Positions 12,485 to 24,425 of a stretch of DNA of 64,000 nt are shown one piece after another. Numbering within the stretch: position 1 is the stretch's first letter; every line of letters starts with the position of its first letter. The stretch comes from Aporrectodea caliginosa. Taxonomy: Eukaryota > Annelida > Clitellata > Crassiclitellata > Lumbricidae. Location: positions 1,691,772-1,755,771 of the forward strand of contig JACEVL010000131.1 in NCBI GenBank assembly GCA_020284085.1. The letters run 5' to 3'. The position numbers and the translations under genes are program-made. Under the pieces are notes generated by a model, which saw nothing but the letters and a program-made list of their open reading frames with translations, searched no databases and was not told where the DNA came from.

Positions 12485-15400
12485 ATGGTTCCCAAACTTC
12501 CCGCTGATCTTCCGAAGGATAGGCAAGCCACCATGCTCGCTTCAGTGAAAATCGATTCAACCCTCGCGTCTTGCCCCACAGGAATGGACCACAGACTCGC
12601 CTCTCAGCCCTCGGGCAGCATCGGGGATCTTCCCGACGAACAATCCACTCTCCCCGAATTGTCATATTTTAACGTCGATGACTTCTTAAATACGATCGAC
12701 AGACTTAACGATAACTTGAACGATTCTAACGGTGGACTTAATGGCGAGCAGTTCATGAACTTGGCTGAAGTTTCACAATCTGGCCCCCTACGTGACACGT
12801 ATCTGACCAGCACCCAGTTACAAGATGCTCGTGACATTCAATGCAAAGTTGTTCTGGTCAGCGCAGAACCGTCGTGTGGACTCGAGATCGAAGACGTTCA
12901 GCAGAACGAGGACTTGAGAGAGATCGAGATGGATCGAAATAACGAACAGATCGAAGCTGCAGTTCCCACAGCCGACGTTGAAACCGCACGCAGAAAAAGA
13001 TCGTTCGATCTCGCCGATCCTACGCTGGCCTCGATGTTCTATCCCGGCAACGCGTGTCTCGAACCGCTGGCGAAGAAGGTTCGAATCGTCGAGAGCGGCA
13101 GCAGCGCTTACTTAGAATGGTTCAGTAGTACAGACACTTCGGTCCAACACTTGGCCGCGTCTGACATGCTCGAGGTCCTTAAGCTGCCGAAGGACAATGC
13201 GTTTGCCAGCTGGGTCGCTTTCAACACGGAGAAATCGACCGAAAAGAAAGAGGACAGCGCGAGCAACTGCGCAGACGAGATCTCCGCCAGACTTGTCGGC
13301 TACGACTACGAGATGAGTCCGAGGCGCAACAGCGAGTCGTCGGACTACGACATGTACTGGATGTCGAATTCGGACGACTACCTTTCCTCCGCGCCACCGT
13401 CCGGTAAGTTGTGTTCTGTCTCGCTTGGAGGGGTAAGGACGTTGGGTGATCTGCCCAATTGGGAATTATTGAAAACGCTTGATGTACTTTCTTGGATGAT
13501 AGCCTCGTCGTCTCAAAGTAAGAATAAAGCTTCAAAGTCATTGTCAGGTGAGTTAGCTGAAGATTGTACTGGCCATTTGCCGCTGGAAAAACAGATTGGC
13601 AGTTGGTGTCAAGCCAGAGATGAGCGGGAAGAGAATCATGTCGAGAACATAGTACAGTTGACAGGTGAGTTGGTGGAATGCGACGATATAGGAGATTTGG
13701 AGCTTCCACAGTTGGATTTACTGGAAGAGGTTCTTGGTAACTGGAAAGTGCCTCCAGGTGAGTTAGTTGAGTGGAATCCAGAAGACTTCTTTCTGTTACC
13801 AGATGAATTACCTGAGTGGAATATTCAGAACTGGTGCCAGTCATTGGATAAGTCATGTGGAAGGCAGAAGCAAATGCAGCAGCCATCAGGTGAGTTGTCT
13901 GGATGCACTGCTGAAGACTGGCACCAGCAGTTAGGTAAGTCATGCGGAGGCACAAAGAAAATGCAGAAGATATCAGGCAGACCACGTGGAAGGCCCAGGA
14001 AAACTCAGCCATCGGGCAGGCCACGTGGAAGACCCAAGAAAAAGCAAGAGCCATGGGGTAAGTCCCATGGAAAGAAGCCAAAGAACAGACAGCAGCCATT
14101 TGGTAGGTTATGCATTGAGATGCTTAGGTTTTCTGTTTTTGATCCAGTTATTTTTAGGATTTCCCTCCAACGTATTTCCGACGGAGCTTCGGAGTTTGTG
14201 TTGGCCTAATGTTTTTCTTCGTGCACTAATGGGGCCTTGTCTCATGTATTTGATGTTAGGTGTAGTACTTACTTAGATTAATAAAATTAGTAAGTACTGT
14301 GCTAAGAGTAGCGCTTTATAAATATGAAATTTAAAATAGCCCAGAAATGTACCAGATGTTCATAGATAGGGCACCAGCTTATTCAGGAGAGCTGTGTCTA
14401 GTTAGAGGGTTTGTCAAGAGAGGGCAAGTGAAAAACCAGGGGTGCAGGCAGACAAGAGGAGCCGCTAAGGCGGGTTTGGTTTAGGATCTGAGAGGTACTA
14501 GGGCAGAGGAGTGGATAGACAGAACTAGGAATTCTTGAAGAGGTCAGACATGAGCCTCTAGCTCCCGGTTGAAAGCACTGCTTCTCTTTTATAAGCCAGT
14601 CTGCTTACATATTATTAAAGGTTTTCTATCCTTAAGCAACTCTGTTTCATGTCTTAAGCAACTCAGGCATGTCTACGTTAAGTCTGGTTGTTTCACGGAT
14701 TGTTTTAAAGCTGTTGGTCCAAAATACAATTCCCACAGTGAACATGTTGTATGACCTTCAACATTCACGTTCAAGTTTTGAGACAATTCTACAACGTCTT
14801 GTATTGACCTACTTCATTTAAAGTCGGCCATCTTATCTCTAAGTTATCGGACTAACGTACAAGTTGCTAACAACGCTGAATGCTTGTTAATTGTCTTTGT
14901 TTGGGGGGAGCTTCCTTATGATTTCAAAAAGCAGGTCCCTCTGGCTTGTGACTAGTGTAACCAGCCCTTAGGCAGGACGTGGGATTTGATGTCATTTGAT
15001 AGGGGTGTCGGGCACCCTTGTCTACAGCAGGAGGGTCGAATAGAAGAGCCATTCTTCTCGATCGCAGTGGCATTCCTTATGAATGAATGCGTGCTGGGCC
15101 ACCTGAGAGAGAGAGAGAGACAGATAGTGAACCATGCACTCGCTGGCACTTGACGCTCCGCGTGGGCCGTAAATAGCAAGGCGGGCAGAGCAGCCTTGGC
15201 CCACTTTACATCGGCTTTGTTTGATCTGGGCTGACGGCGGTCTCTGTCGCCACCTAGCGAGTGGCGCTGCAATACACCGACTACCGCCACCTAGCGAATG
15301 GCGCTGTAACTGCCACGCTGTGAGAGACGCCTTGTTTATTCAGTTATGCCTGTGAGTTCGGCCCTCAAGGAATTAAGCTGACGACTTGACTTGCATGTAA

Positions 15401-16749
15401 TGAGGGCTGCTATTAAAGATTGGTAAACATTTGGGGTGTATTACACCACATGTATATGATAGGGGAAAGGATTTGCCACTGGACTGATTTCTAATTAGCA
15501 GGTCAACGTAAGAGGTTTATTAAACAAAGTGTCACCTAATGCCAGATCCATTTTACCTACCAAAGCTGACATCATTGCTGTGTCAAGCAAACATGTACTC
15601 AGTGCTTGGTGGCCCTGAACATGTTCTGTTTGAACTTCTGTGAAGGGCTTGGCCAGGGTCCTCATACATTGATCAATCCCTTGAATGCTATAAAGATACT
15701 TACTAGAGGATGGAGCAGTAATGTCATGGAAAACTAAACATTATAAACTAAACACATGTAAAGGAGCAGTGTTCAGTTTGCCCCTATTGATTAAATAATG
15801 CAATACAATACAATTGTGTATAGCCTGTTGCCAGGGATTAAATTTCGCAATTTGTAATTTGTTAATTTTGTAATTCAATTACATTTCCCATGTATTTTGT
15901 AATTTGAAATTACATTTCATGTCCCAAAGTAATTTGTAATTCAATTACATTTTTTCATGTAATTTGCCCATCTCTGCCTGTTGCACGTGTTGACGTATAC
16001 ATTAAGTACGTACTGATTGTGAATCTTCTGCGGTTCACTGTTGAGACTTCTGAGTGTCTGTGTTCTAACTTTTAAATTGTCTTAACAAAATGTTTTCATC
16101 TTATGTTACAGAAGATGAGATCGACGTGGTCTCCGTACCAACCTCTGGACGCAGTCCGGCACCAGTCGAAGATAATCTCTCGTCGTGGGACATTCTCCCG
16201 GCCTCGACTCTCATGTCCGAACACGTCGCCGACCTGCACAGCTACAGCTCACGGCCCGTTCACCGTCCCCCCGAGCCCACTCGCTGTCCTGTCACTGTGG
16301 GTTCTGTCTCGGCCCCTCCAAGCCCCGTCACACGGGTCGCACCACCCCCAGCGAAACGCTGCGTCTCTAACCCCGCTTCGCCCTTGCAGCGCATTGCCGC
16401 CAGACATCGTAAACGGCGAGGGATGCAGGACGGAGGCCGAGGCCGGCGCGTCAAGATCGATAAGGACTGCATGAAGCGAGCGCAGCACAACGTCCTCGAG
16501 CGCGAGCGGCGCCTCCAGCTCACGCAGCAGTTCACCGTTCTGCGAGTCCAGGTGCCGAGCATCCGGACCAACGAGCGCGCCTCCAAGTCGGACATTTTAA
16601 ACGGCGCTCGCACGTACATCTTGAAACTGAAACACCAGAGAACGGAGCTGAACGATACGTACGATAAGGAGACGCGGATCAACGCGCAGCTGCGGAAGAC
16701 GCTGAACGAAATGATTCGACTGCACAAGTCGAAGAAGGGTGCGATGTAA
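12485..16749 (+). CDS. Myc: MYC-type bHLH-leucine zipper transcription factor (two coding exons)
   Basis: Nuclear transcription factor expected to pair with MAX at CACGTG E-boxes and control growth genes. Coding exons are 12485-13403 and 16112-16749 (GTAAGT donor, TTATGTTACAG acceptor, phase 1). They encode 518 residues, long for the family. The junction codon opens EDEIDVVSV (about residues 307-315), a MYC hallmark. Next comes PPPAKR, like the MYC nuclear signal PAAKR, then a basic run ARHRKRR. The basic region HNVLERERR (432-440) carries the E-box-contacting H, E and R residues. Helix-loop-helix and zipper run to about 510. The zipper is irregular, and I see no clear MYC box I or II, so the protein is divergent. 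The start is the first in-frame ATG after the acceptor ending at 12459. Intron 2 (13404-16111) has unusual in-frame alternative donors. The three-exon layout matches vertebrate MYC. Confidence 0.85.
13404..14209 (+). other. In-frame continuation of MYC exon 2 with repeated donor-like sites
   Basis: Exon 2 stays open into intron 2 for 268 more codons, stopping at 14209. Within it, GT after a phase-1 G recurs at exon ends 13547, 13664, 13757, 13889 (all CAG|GTGAGT), 13934 (TAG|GTAAGT), 14057 (GGG|GTAAGT) and 14102 (TTG|GTAGGT). Each would splice in frame to 16112, adding 48, 87, 118, 162, 177, 218 or 233 residues. The peptide is a degenerate repeat (GELVEWN, GELSGC, LGKSCGG, LDKSCGR). Two AT-hook-like cores, GRPRGRPRK (13976-14002) and GRPRGRPKK (14015-14041), lie near its end. 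It may be intron, alternative exon or read-through end. Confidence 0.6.
15248..15306. repeat. Paired 22-bp imperfect palindromes
   Basis: CGCCACCTAGCGAGTGGCGC at 15248 and CGCCACCTAGCGAATGGCGC at 15285, each followed by TG, lie 37 bp apart in MYC intron 2. A related AGCGCCACCTGGCGAATGG sits near 24173. Confidence 0.7.
15838..15976 (-). mobile_element. hAT-like repeat relic
   Basis: On the - strand it begins CAGAGATGGGCAAATTACAT and runs through repeated TAATTGAATTAC blocks. A CAGAG(A/G)-type end followed by AT-rich subterminal repeats is typical of hAT transposons. Only one terminus is recognised, and no duplication was found. Confidence 0.45.
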
Positions 16750-19700
16750 AGTCGCCCCGTCGGGACACTCGCAGGATGTGAAGGACGATGTTAGGTTAAA
16801 GAATTCTGTGACTGAAACTCTTCCAGACGGTTTTACGACGTGTTTGGGTTTCAGTCGACTCGTGTGCATTTTGTTGACGAAAATGATTCGAAAGGATCCT
16901 GATTTTTGTGAAATTCTCTAGACGCGCTTTTGGTTGTGCTCTCGTGTAAGTTTCCGTTTCTTGGTTTTGGACCGTTTGTTTTCTGCCAGTTTGTAAGTTT
17001 AAGAGACAGACCCGCCACTGTGACGGGATAGAGTTTGACGTTAGACGTTCTCTGTTTCTCAACGGCTTCAATTATGCAATGAGTTCTGATTTGATAGTTT
17101 TATGGATTGCATCTCTTGATAAGTCTGTTTCACTACAGGCTTTAGCGGGTTGCCTGTAACGTTCAACTGTGGACAGGTACTTGTATACTGTGCTGCCATC
17201 TGTGTCTTGAACGTTCTATGCAAAGTTGCCAAATCTTGTAGTTAACCAATGATTTTTTAGGTCGAAACCAGAGTGACGTTGATTTGAATTATTTTTACAT
17301 TAACGTCATCTGTCTCGGTAGGAAAATTTTCCATGACAAATTTGTTTCAAGAAGTTGCGAGTCCAAAGAAGTTATAGCGAGAGTTTCTATCGCGACAGTT
17401 TGGGAACGCGTGAAACTGGTCTCCCGAAGCTAGCTGTATTCGTTTTGTCGTCCATTAAGCGAAGTAGTTGTAGCCAGTGTGCAATGTATTTGTAGTGCAT
17501 AGTTAGTTAATATGTAGTTGAAATTTGTAATACTACGTTGCCACACTGGAGTAGTTTGTAGTGTTTACGTTTACATGGTCGACTTGATTACAGATTTGTT
17601 TTAAGGGACCTTTTGCTGTCGAACTTAATTTTTTTAATAAAAATGATGGCAGCATTGTGTATTGAATAACTTCTTTGTTGTGGTTCACGTTTATATAACG
17701 TTCCCATCTTGTGATGATTTTCATGTATTTCAGCTGAGAGATTTTATGTTGGTTGCATGTGAAATCGAATGTGAATGGTGTGCCACCAAAGTTGTTTAAG
17801 CTCTGCTTACATGGATGTCAGAATATCCACGTGTTTGATACGCGATTCCTAAAGCTACACACACCAAGTCTGAAGTTTAGATGGTCATTTTCTGTGTTCT
17901 AAAATTTACGAATTTTTTTCTGAAGACGATATCAATTAAAGTTACTGCTGTTTGATAATCACTCAATCGATTTGTTAAATGAAGTGCCGCTCGTCGGTTC
18001 TTTGTGTCGCAGGTAGCGGTTGTTTTGGTAACGATTAAATTTTGTGGCAGGTTTCTGTTTTGAAATTGGCAGCATTGTACGCAGACGTGTCCGTTCTAAA
18101 ATGAAGTTCCCGTGGTCCGAGATTCAGTCGCAAGTGTCCTTTGTTGTGTTTACAGGTAGCATTTGTAGACTTGTTTTTAACTCGGCTTGGAGCACTGGCT
18201 CTTTACAGAGCACCCGCATTTAATGTACAGTTTACGATTTCCTTTTTGTATATTTTGGATTAATTCAACCGGTTGCAGTTGCTTGCTCAGTTCTCGTGTG
18301 TGTTTGCCTGACTGCCATTTTGCGATGTAAAAGAGGGCCAAAATTTCTTTTAGGGAATATTACTATTTTGTTGTTACCGAAAAGTATTTTTTTACTACTA
18401 CGAAAATCAGTGTTCTGTACATTTGCTGCGGCCAAATTTTAGACGTAGCGTTTCTAGGAGTTTTGAATGTTTGCCGAAATTTGTATTTCACGAGCGTTTT
18501 ACGAGATGTGGAAACTTTCTTTTCGTCGTACGATCTCAGAGTTTGGGTTGGTGTCGTAGATGTACAGCTATGCTTATCCTGCATTTTGTGTGTCCGTAGG
18601 TGGCGTAGGTTTTAAATTGCTCAAAGCCGGAGTGTTTGAGGGAGGCGGATTGTTTTGCGTGTGGGTCCTTTCCGGCACGATGGAGTTTACTTGGGGTCAT
18701 TTTTGGGATGGATCTGGTGGAGGACTTAGTAAAAATTACCGAGGTACTTTCCCCAAGATAGGGTTCTCAACTTTTGGGACTGTTTGAAAATTGTTCGGGC
18801 AGTACGGCTTTCCTGCTTGCGCTTAGTCTGAGGAGTTGTTTCATTGGCAGAATGGCATATTGTCTGTATCGAGCGACTGTAACAGAACTTAATTTCTGTG
18901 ACGCCAGTAGAACGTGTTTTTGTTGTATGTGCAAAGCAACTGCATGGTAAATGCACACTTTGGTGGTGTTATTACTCTTGCATAATGCACAGTTGGATGA
19001 TGTTAATACAGTCTGTGTGGTACCAAGTGGTAAAGCACAGTTTGTACTTGAGTGGTAACACACTGCGGTATTACCGACCGTTCGTGTGTACCGTGGTGTT
19101 TCAAGCCGAGTGGTATTTTAAGACTGTTGCCTTGTTTAACTAGGGCAGTTGAACTAAACAGATGTGCATTCAGATATTCTGTGGTGTATAGGCAATGCAC
19201 GCTAATCATTAAGACAACTGATGCACGAACATGATGGTCGTGAGACGATGCATTTGTGGAGATGTATCGTCCAAAGTTTCACAACCAGTATTTTAAGAGC
19301 ACAGGCTGTCTTAGACTGCTGTCTGGTGCGTAGATTTTTGTGGGTTTGTCCCACTCTCTGGTTTGTCACATGAAGACAGAGTACTTCTACGAGGGCAGCC
19401 GTCGTTACTGCAGCCTCTGAACTCTCTTGCTTGTACTTTACAGAAGTCTTCCGAACATAGCTCTGTTCGCACACACGGGTGTTGTAATGAGCATTTGTAG
19501 TTAACTCCGGTTGCGTTTTAGTAACTAGAACGGTGCAGGTCTGACATAGATGGAATAACTGGTTTGGGATTGCACTTCCATATTCAGTTGATACGTCAGA
19601 TTGTTTGATTCACTGTTAGTACATGCGAGAATTCCTGATTTGTTGTTTTCAAATGGTGTAACATGCGTTGTTTGATCATCTTAGCTATGTTTGATGCATA

Positions 19701-21430
19701 AATTATAGTACATGGCTGCTTGGTCAATTCTAATATTTGCAACCTTCTGTGCTTCATTCTTCTTGAGGCTTCAAGGTTTTCCTTGAGACCAGAAAAATGT
19801 GGATTCTAAAGTTTCTCGATGATCTTTCTTTACTTCTCATGATTTAAAAGCCAGTGCTTGTGTGTACAGTGCGGATAATTTCTTAGTTGTTTGTCCTTCG
19901 ATCTGTCCTCTTGTTTGAGGCTTGTGTGGCCTTGACAGAGCCAGCCATTTTTGACCACGTTGTCCTCTGCATGACTGTTGCGTGAATCTGCTTTTCCATT
20001 GTTGCAGCAACTTGAGAGAAATTGTAAATAACATCGCCAGCAAGACCTCTAAAGCATCTACGACCGAAACTGTTGTCAAAAAACTGCACTATTTCCGTTA
20101 CTACTGACGTTTTCCACACTCTGAATCACTTGGATTGTTTTAGTTAGGAAAGTTTTTTGTTTGTTTTGTAAATTTGCAGTTTCTTTTGTTGCTGTTGTCC
20201 TGCCTATTAGCGGTCTTGTTGTCCATGGCCTCGAACGCGACGTGCTCTGGCCAGCCAATGCTTTGGTGGCAGTCTAAGTTGTTTTAGGAAATTATTGTAG
20301 TTTATGTGAAGAAGACTCTCGTAATGGTTTAGTTTACATTGATTGATTGATTGATTTGTTATTGATAAATTTTATTCGGAAAATTTCTTAAATGTAAGCT
20401 CGATGCAAGCAGGGTCTGGGTTTCTGGTAGTTTTGGATGACGTGGCTACTGGTCTTGGCCAACCGTATTATTGCAGCATCTCTCTGTGACAGTTATTTAC
20501 TTTCTTGCTTCCTTCTCACTGATCCGATGGCCTTAGGTTATCTACTTCATGTACTGTGAGCCGATGTTTGCAATGTTAGGATCATGCCGATTAGTGACTT
20601 GTTTTGGCTTGCACCATCTTCTGGACTTGCTCTTCTATCGCTGCCACTTTTGGTGTAACGTACTTGACACCATGAGCCATTAGGATTATGTCTTGTCTTG
20701 AGCGATCTTATATGACTTCTCTGATCGCATTGGGGTTTTTGTGTGACGCAAGTAATACCGAGAGCCGGTATTTCCACTGGCAGATTTGTCCTCATCCTTG
20801 GTGACTGGGTTCTTTGTGACCTACAGAGAATCACTATGTCCATTAGGATCATAGCAGTGATAGCATTATGTTGTCTCACACCTTCTTTATCACTTAGACC
20901 ATGGTCTGTTTTGAAATGGGAGCCAGCGTCTACGTTAGGATCATACTACTACAGAAAGTGATACTGATTGTTCTCGTCACGTTTTTGTTACGATACTGGA
21001 AATGTGCTTCAGGAGGCATGTCAGCAGTTGTCTTATACTTGCTGCAATTGACTAGCTTTTGATGCGACTTACTTGGTTGACAGGCTGACAAGTCTTGAGT
21101 CGCAAGTCGGACCGAATTATGATTTTCATGATTCTTGGTTTTCTGGTTTCAAGCGTTGCTTCAAGACTCCTGTAGGAGTTTACTAAAGTTCTCCTGTTAC
21201 TTAAGTATCTTCTTAATTGTGTTTAGTTGCAAAAGTCTTTGCAATATCACTGTTTGACTTGAGCGTGCAGTTTAGTTAGGAAAATTCGAACTAATTCTCG
21301 TATATACGTACGTTTGCACAAGTGCTGTATTACCTTCCACGTGTATATGCATCTAAAAATGTTCGTATGAAAAACGCTGTCATACTGCTGGGGTTTCTGT
21401 ACATTAAGAAGACGTGTAAATAAATAAAGC
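16750..21430 (+). other. T/G-rich stretch downstream of MYC, no gene recognised
   Basis: About 4.7 kb with no credible coding exon and few dispersed repeats. The + strand is noticeably rich in T and G over A and C, like the vasa introns transcribed on the same strand. It ends near tandem AATAAA signals at 21419-21428. It may be a long MYC 3' untranslated region or a non-coding transcript; simple intergenic DNA is also possible. Confidence 0.35.
17636..17641 (+). terminator. Possible MYC poly(A) signal
   Basis: AATAAA about 890 nt after the MYC stop codon. It is the first canonical hexamer I noticed downstream; use is inferred. Confidence 0.35.
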
Positions 21431-21469
21431 ATAGAAATGGTTCTTTTTTGTCTTGTGTTTCCTTTCTAA

Positions 21470-21651
21470 GAATTATAATTGAGGGAAGAATGGAGGGGAA
21501 GAAGACACGAGGAAGACCGAGAATGATGTTGTTGGACTGGATGATGGAGGAAGATTACAGCAAACTGAAGGAAAGAGCCAGAAAACGTGATGAATGGCGA
21601 AATTGGACGTACGAACCTGCCTATCAAGGCAGAGAACCAAAAGAAGAATGA
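21470..21651 (+). pseudogene. 3' fragment of a LINE reverse-transcriptase ORF
   Basis: Encodes a tail beginning [21 protein letters not shown] and ending in a [12 protein letters not shown] block. This matches the C-terminal end common in animal non-LTR retrotransposon polyproteins. No catalytic domain precedes it, so it is a 5'-truncated copy. A more decayed relative lies at about 44500-44750. Confidence 0.6.
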
Positions 21652-22350
21652 AGATTTCCTAGGGCCAGGGCTGTTAAGAGGCTAATGGTGTGTGTGTGTG
21701 TGCGTGTGTGTGTGTCAGAGAGGGGAAGAGACAGAGAGGGTGATAGAGAGCGCAGGGTTGCCACAGGTCCTGGAAGGTCGTGGAATTTTATTTAAAAAAT
21801 TTAAGGCCTGGAAAACACTGAACTTCGGGTTGGACACAATCTGGAGTCAAACGACAACGTCTTTAGAGGGATAGACGATAACTAGGGTCAGTAGAAATTC
21901 ATGGCAAAAAAGTTCAAAGTTTTGTTTAAAAATATCAAATTAACGACGCGATATGTAGGCTATGTATGAGCACTTGTTATAACGCCCCATCCAAGATTTC
22001 TACTCGGAGGTGCTCCTTACTACAGCGCGGACACTGAGTACTTATGTTATAATACTGTCTGGCCGATGAGCAATACGCCTCTGTCTGTGTAATGCATAAT
22101 GTTGCTTGATTAATGACTTAAACGTTAAAGAATTCAGCCTTAAAATTATACTTCAAATTTCGATAATAAAGATTTTCTCTTTTGTCGACAGTCGACCAGT
22201 CGTCTGGGGCTGTCGTCGTGGGGGCATTCTGATAAAAAGAGGGGGAATGCTCATAGGCGTAAGGGAAGATCACCTTGGACTGGCTGTATCGTTGTCACGT
22301 TATTATGAATTTATGAGTCAGAGTGAAAGTTCGGCACATAAATTTAGTTT

Positions 22351-22699
22351 GGGGTCATCCATTAATTATGGCCAAATTTTAGGCCAGTTAACCCCTCCCA
22401 CTCCTGTCAACAATGACAATTTTTAGAGATTTAAACTCCGATGACTGTTTTTTAGACATTGTTTTCATGATGATTTCCTGATGACCTTTTTTTTAGTCAT
22501 TTACCATATTTTTTTCATGGCGTGATCATCCGTTCATACTACGACTTGTAATCATAGGCTATAGGGTTGTAGGTTCGAATAATTATTCACAAAAAAAATA
22601 ATTTGTTGACGTCAAGCAGACCACGTGCTGTCGCTGTCAACAACTGTCACGTTATTATCCAAACCCCTCCTCCCCTCAGAGTGACATAATTAATGGACG
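22351..22699. mobile_element. MITE with inverted ends and 9-bp flanking repeat
   Basis: The left end GGGGTCATCCATTAATTATG is mirrored by a right end that reads CGTCCATTAATTATGTCA on the opposite strand. Direct repeats ATTTAGTTT flank it at 22342-22350 and 22700-22708. The interior (349 bp) has no credible protein, so it is non-autonomous. Confidence 0.6.
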
Positions 22700-22959
22700 A
22701 TTTAGTTTCTGCAATTATTAGGCCTACACCTACACGTAGCGCCAAGTTCTCGTCTGTAAAACTTTAAAGCTGGGGCGAAACACATATCAGCTTCGAACGT
22801 CGTGTTGGCCTAGCCTAATGGCTATAGGCCTATTTCACAAAATTTGTCCGAAAATGTTGAGAAAATAGGCCTAATGCAGGATTAGTTCTTTAATAAATGC
22901 CTGCAGCCAGCGTGTAATTTGTGTTCACTGTAGAACAGGTCCGAACAGCGCTACATAAA

Positions 22960-23260
22960 TTCATTCATTCATTACTAGAATTTATATAGCGCCTCTAAGG
23001 GAACTCTCCAGAGGCGCTATAAATATTGCTAAATTACTATTGTAATTGTAATTGTAATCGAACATTTATATAGCGCCGCTCAGAAATCAGCAGCGCTATT
23101 GACCTGCGTCAGTGCCTGAACAGGAAACAAAAAATCTTAAGACGTCTACGGAACTGGGAAGGAGAGAGGGCTAGTAACTCAAAACGAAGAGACTGAGGAA
23201 GAGAGTTCCAAGCTGATGGGCCAACACGGGCAAAGCACCTAGAGAGGCTAGAGTAGGCCG
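22960..23260 (-). mobile_element. SINE-like repeat with GCGCTATATAAAT-type tail (family F)
   Basis: Contains a pair of facing tails (TTATATAGCGCC and GAGGCGCTATAAAT) at 22980-23030. A second tail at about 23060 opens a body with AAGAGAGTTCCAAGCTGATG. Related bodies occur near 45115-45305 and 58330-58600. Confidence 0.5.
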
Positions 23261-24020
23261 TCGCAGAGCGCATGCGATGGCGATAATCTTACAAATGGCG
23301 ATAATCTTACAAATTCTAGTACGCCGACGAACATAAAGATTTGTCTGTTAATCGCCTATTGTTAGTTTCTTTGTCCCAATTAATATGTATTCGAACTTAT
23401 TCTCGTAGATTAATCGTTTGAAAAAACTGTCAGCTGAGACCTGCAATAAGTTTCTGGCGAATAATCCCATCTGTTTCTACCGGACGACATCTGTCTTTGG
23501 CAATCGAAAGATGGCAGCACTAACTACGTGCATCCCATCATTATTACTTTACGTATGCTGCTAAAATCCGGTAACTCGTAGATGTCGCCCCACTTAAAAT
23601 TTAGTTTCTGATATCAAATACGGTGTTTTAAATCTCCACAGGCAATTTTTTACTTCGCAAACAAAATTATTCCTTGATTGCATTCTTAAATAATAATTGA
23701 ATGAAATGCATTTGTTATGTAAACAACACGCGGCATTTTTATGAATCCCTGATTATCGTCCATTGACTAGAGGTACGAAAAATATCAAAGATTTAAAATC
23801 TTTGAAAAATATGGTCACACGACGTTATAATAATTATAACGTATTTTGTATTTTTTATTAAATAAAAAAATACAAATTTTGATCATTAAATTTTATAAAG
23901 CGGTTCTCATAGCATAGCCTAAGCCTTTCAGAAGCGCTCCCAGTGCCTGGTACGCCGAGAGAAAAGGAAAGTTTTAAGTTGAGATAAAGAGGTAGATATG
24001 CCACCAGAGAGTTATGTATT
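23261..24020. other. Unique-looking AT-rich intergenic DNA
   Basis: No credible reading frame, RNA gene or complete repeat seen. Short SINE-tail fragments lie near 23895. Confidence 0.4.
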
Positions 24021-24024
24021 AATA

Positions 24025-24165
24025 ACAATGATATTTTCTTTATTAATTACAACTGACAAGTACGCAGTAAAATTACATGACACAGTAGTAACAGACGATA
24101 ACAAGTTTAACAGCATCGAATTTAACTGTGGCAGGCATGAATAGCGTCCATCTGTCGTGGTTCTC
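24025..24165 (-). mobile_element. SINE family D fragment
   Basis: On the - strand it carries TGTTAAACTTGTTATCGTCT and TACTGCGTACTTGTCAGTT, matching the body of the longer copy at 62668-62935. The tRNA-like head is missing. Confidence 0.55.
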
Positions 24166-24211
24166 ATTTTAACAGCGCCACCTGGCGAATGGAAGGCTAA
24201 GTCGACCTTAA

Positions 24212-24425
24212 GAATAATAATAATAATAATAATATAATATCTTTTCTTTAATAAGCGCCTGACAAACGCACTGCGCTGTGCATTTACATGTTATGCAATT
24301 TAAATCTTAACTACTAACAGAACAGACAGCCTGCAATACAAGGTATCGGGAATCGATCCCGCCTCCTTTCTGATCTTCACGCCAGTAATGTTACCATTTG
24401 TCCAAGGCGTCCTTGCCATTTATCT
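24212..24425 (-). mobile_element. SINE family E with (ATT)n tail
   Basis: Shares (ATA)n, CTTAACTACTAACAGAACAG and CAGCCTGCAATACA with the copy at 59266-59545. The head contains GGGATCGATTCCCG-like B-box sequence on the - strand. Confidence 0.6.

Noticed and set aside
13221..14099. 292-codon frame on the - strand opposite MYC exon 2
   Set aside because: Antisense shadow of the repeated donor region; no family resemblance or splice context.
16103..16474. Alternative frames across MYC exon 3
   Set aside because: GC-rich exon gives open shadows; only the frame with EDEIDVVSV and the bHLH is real.
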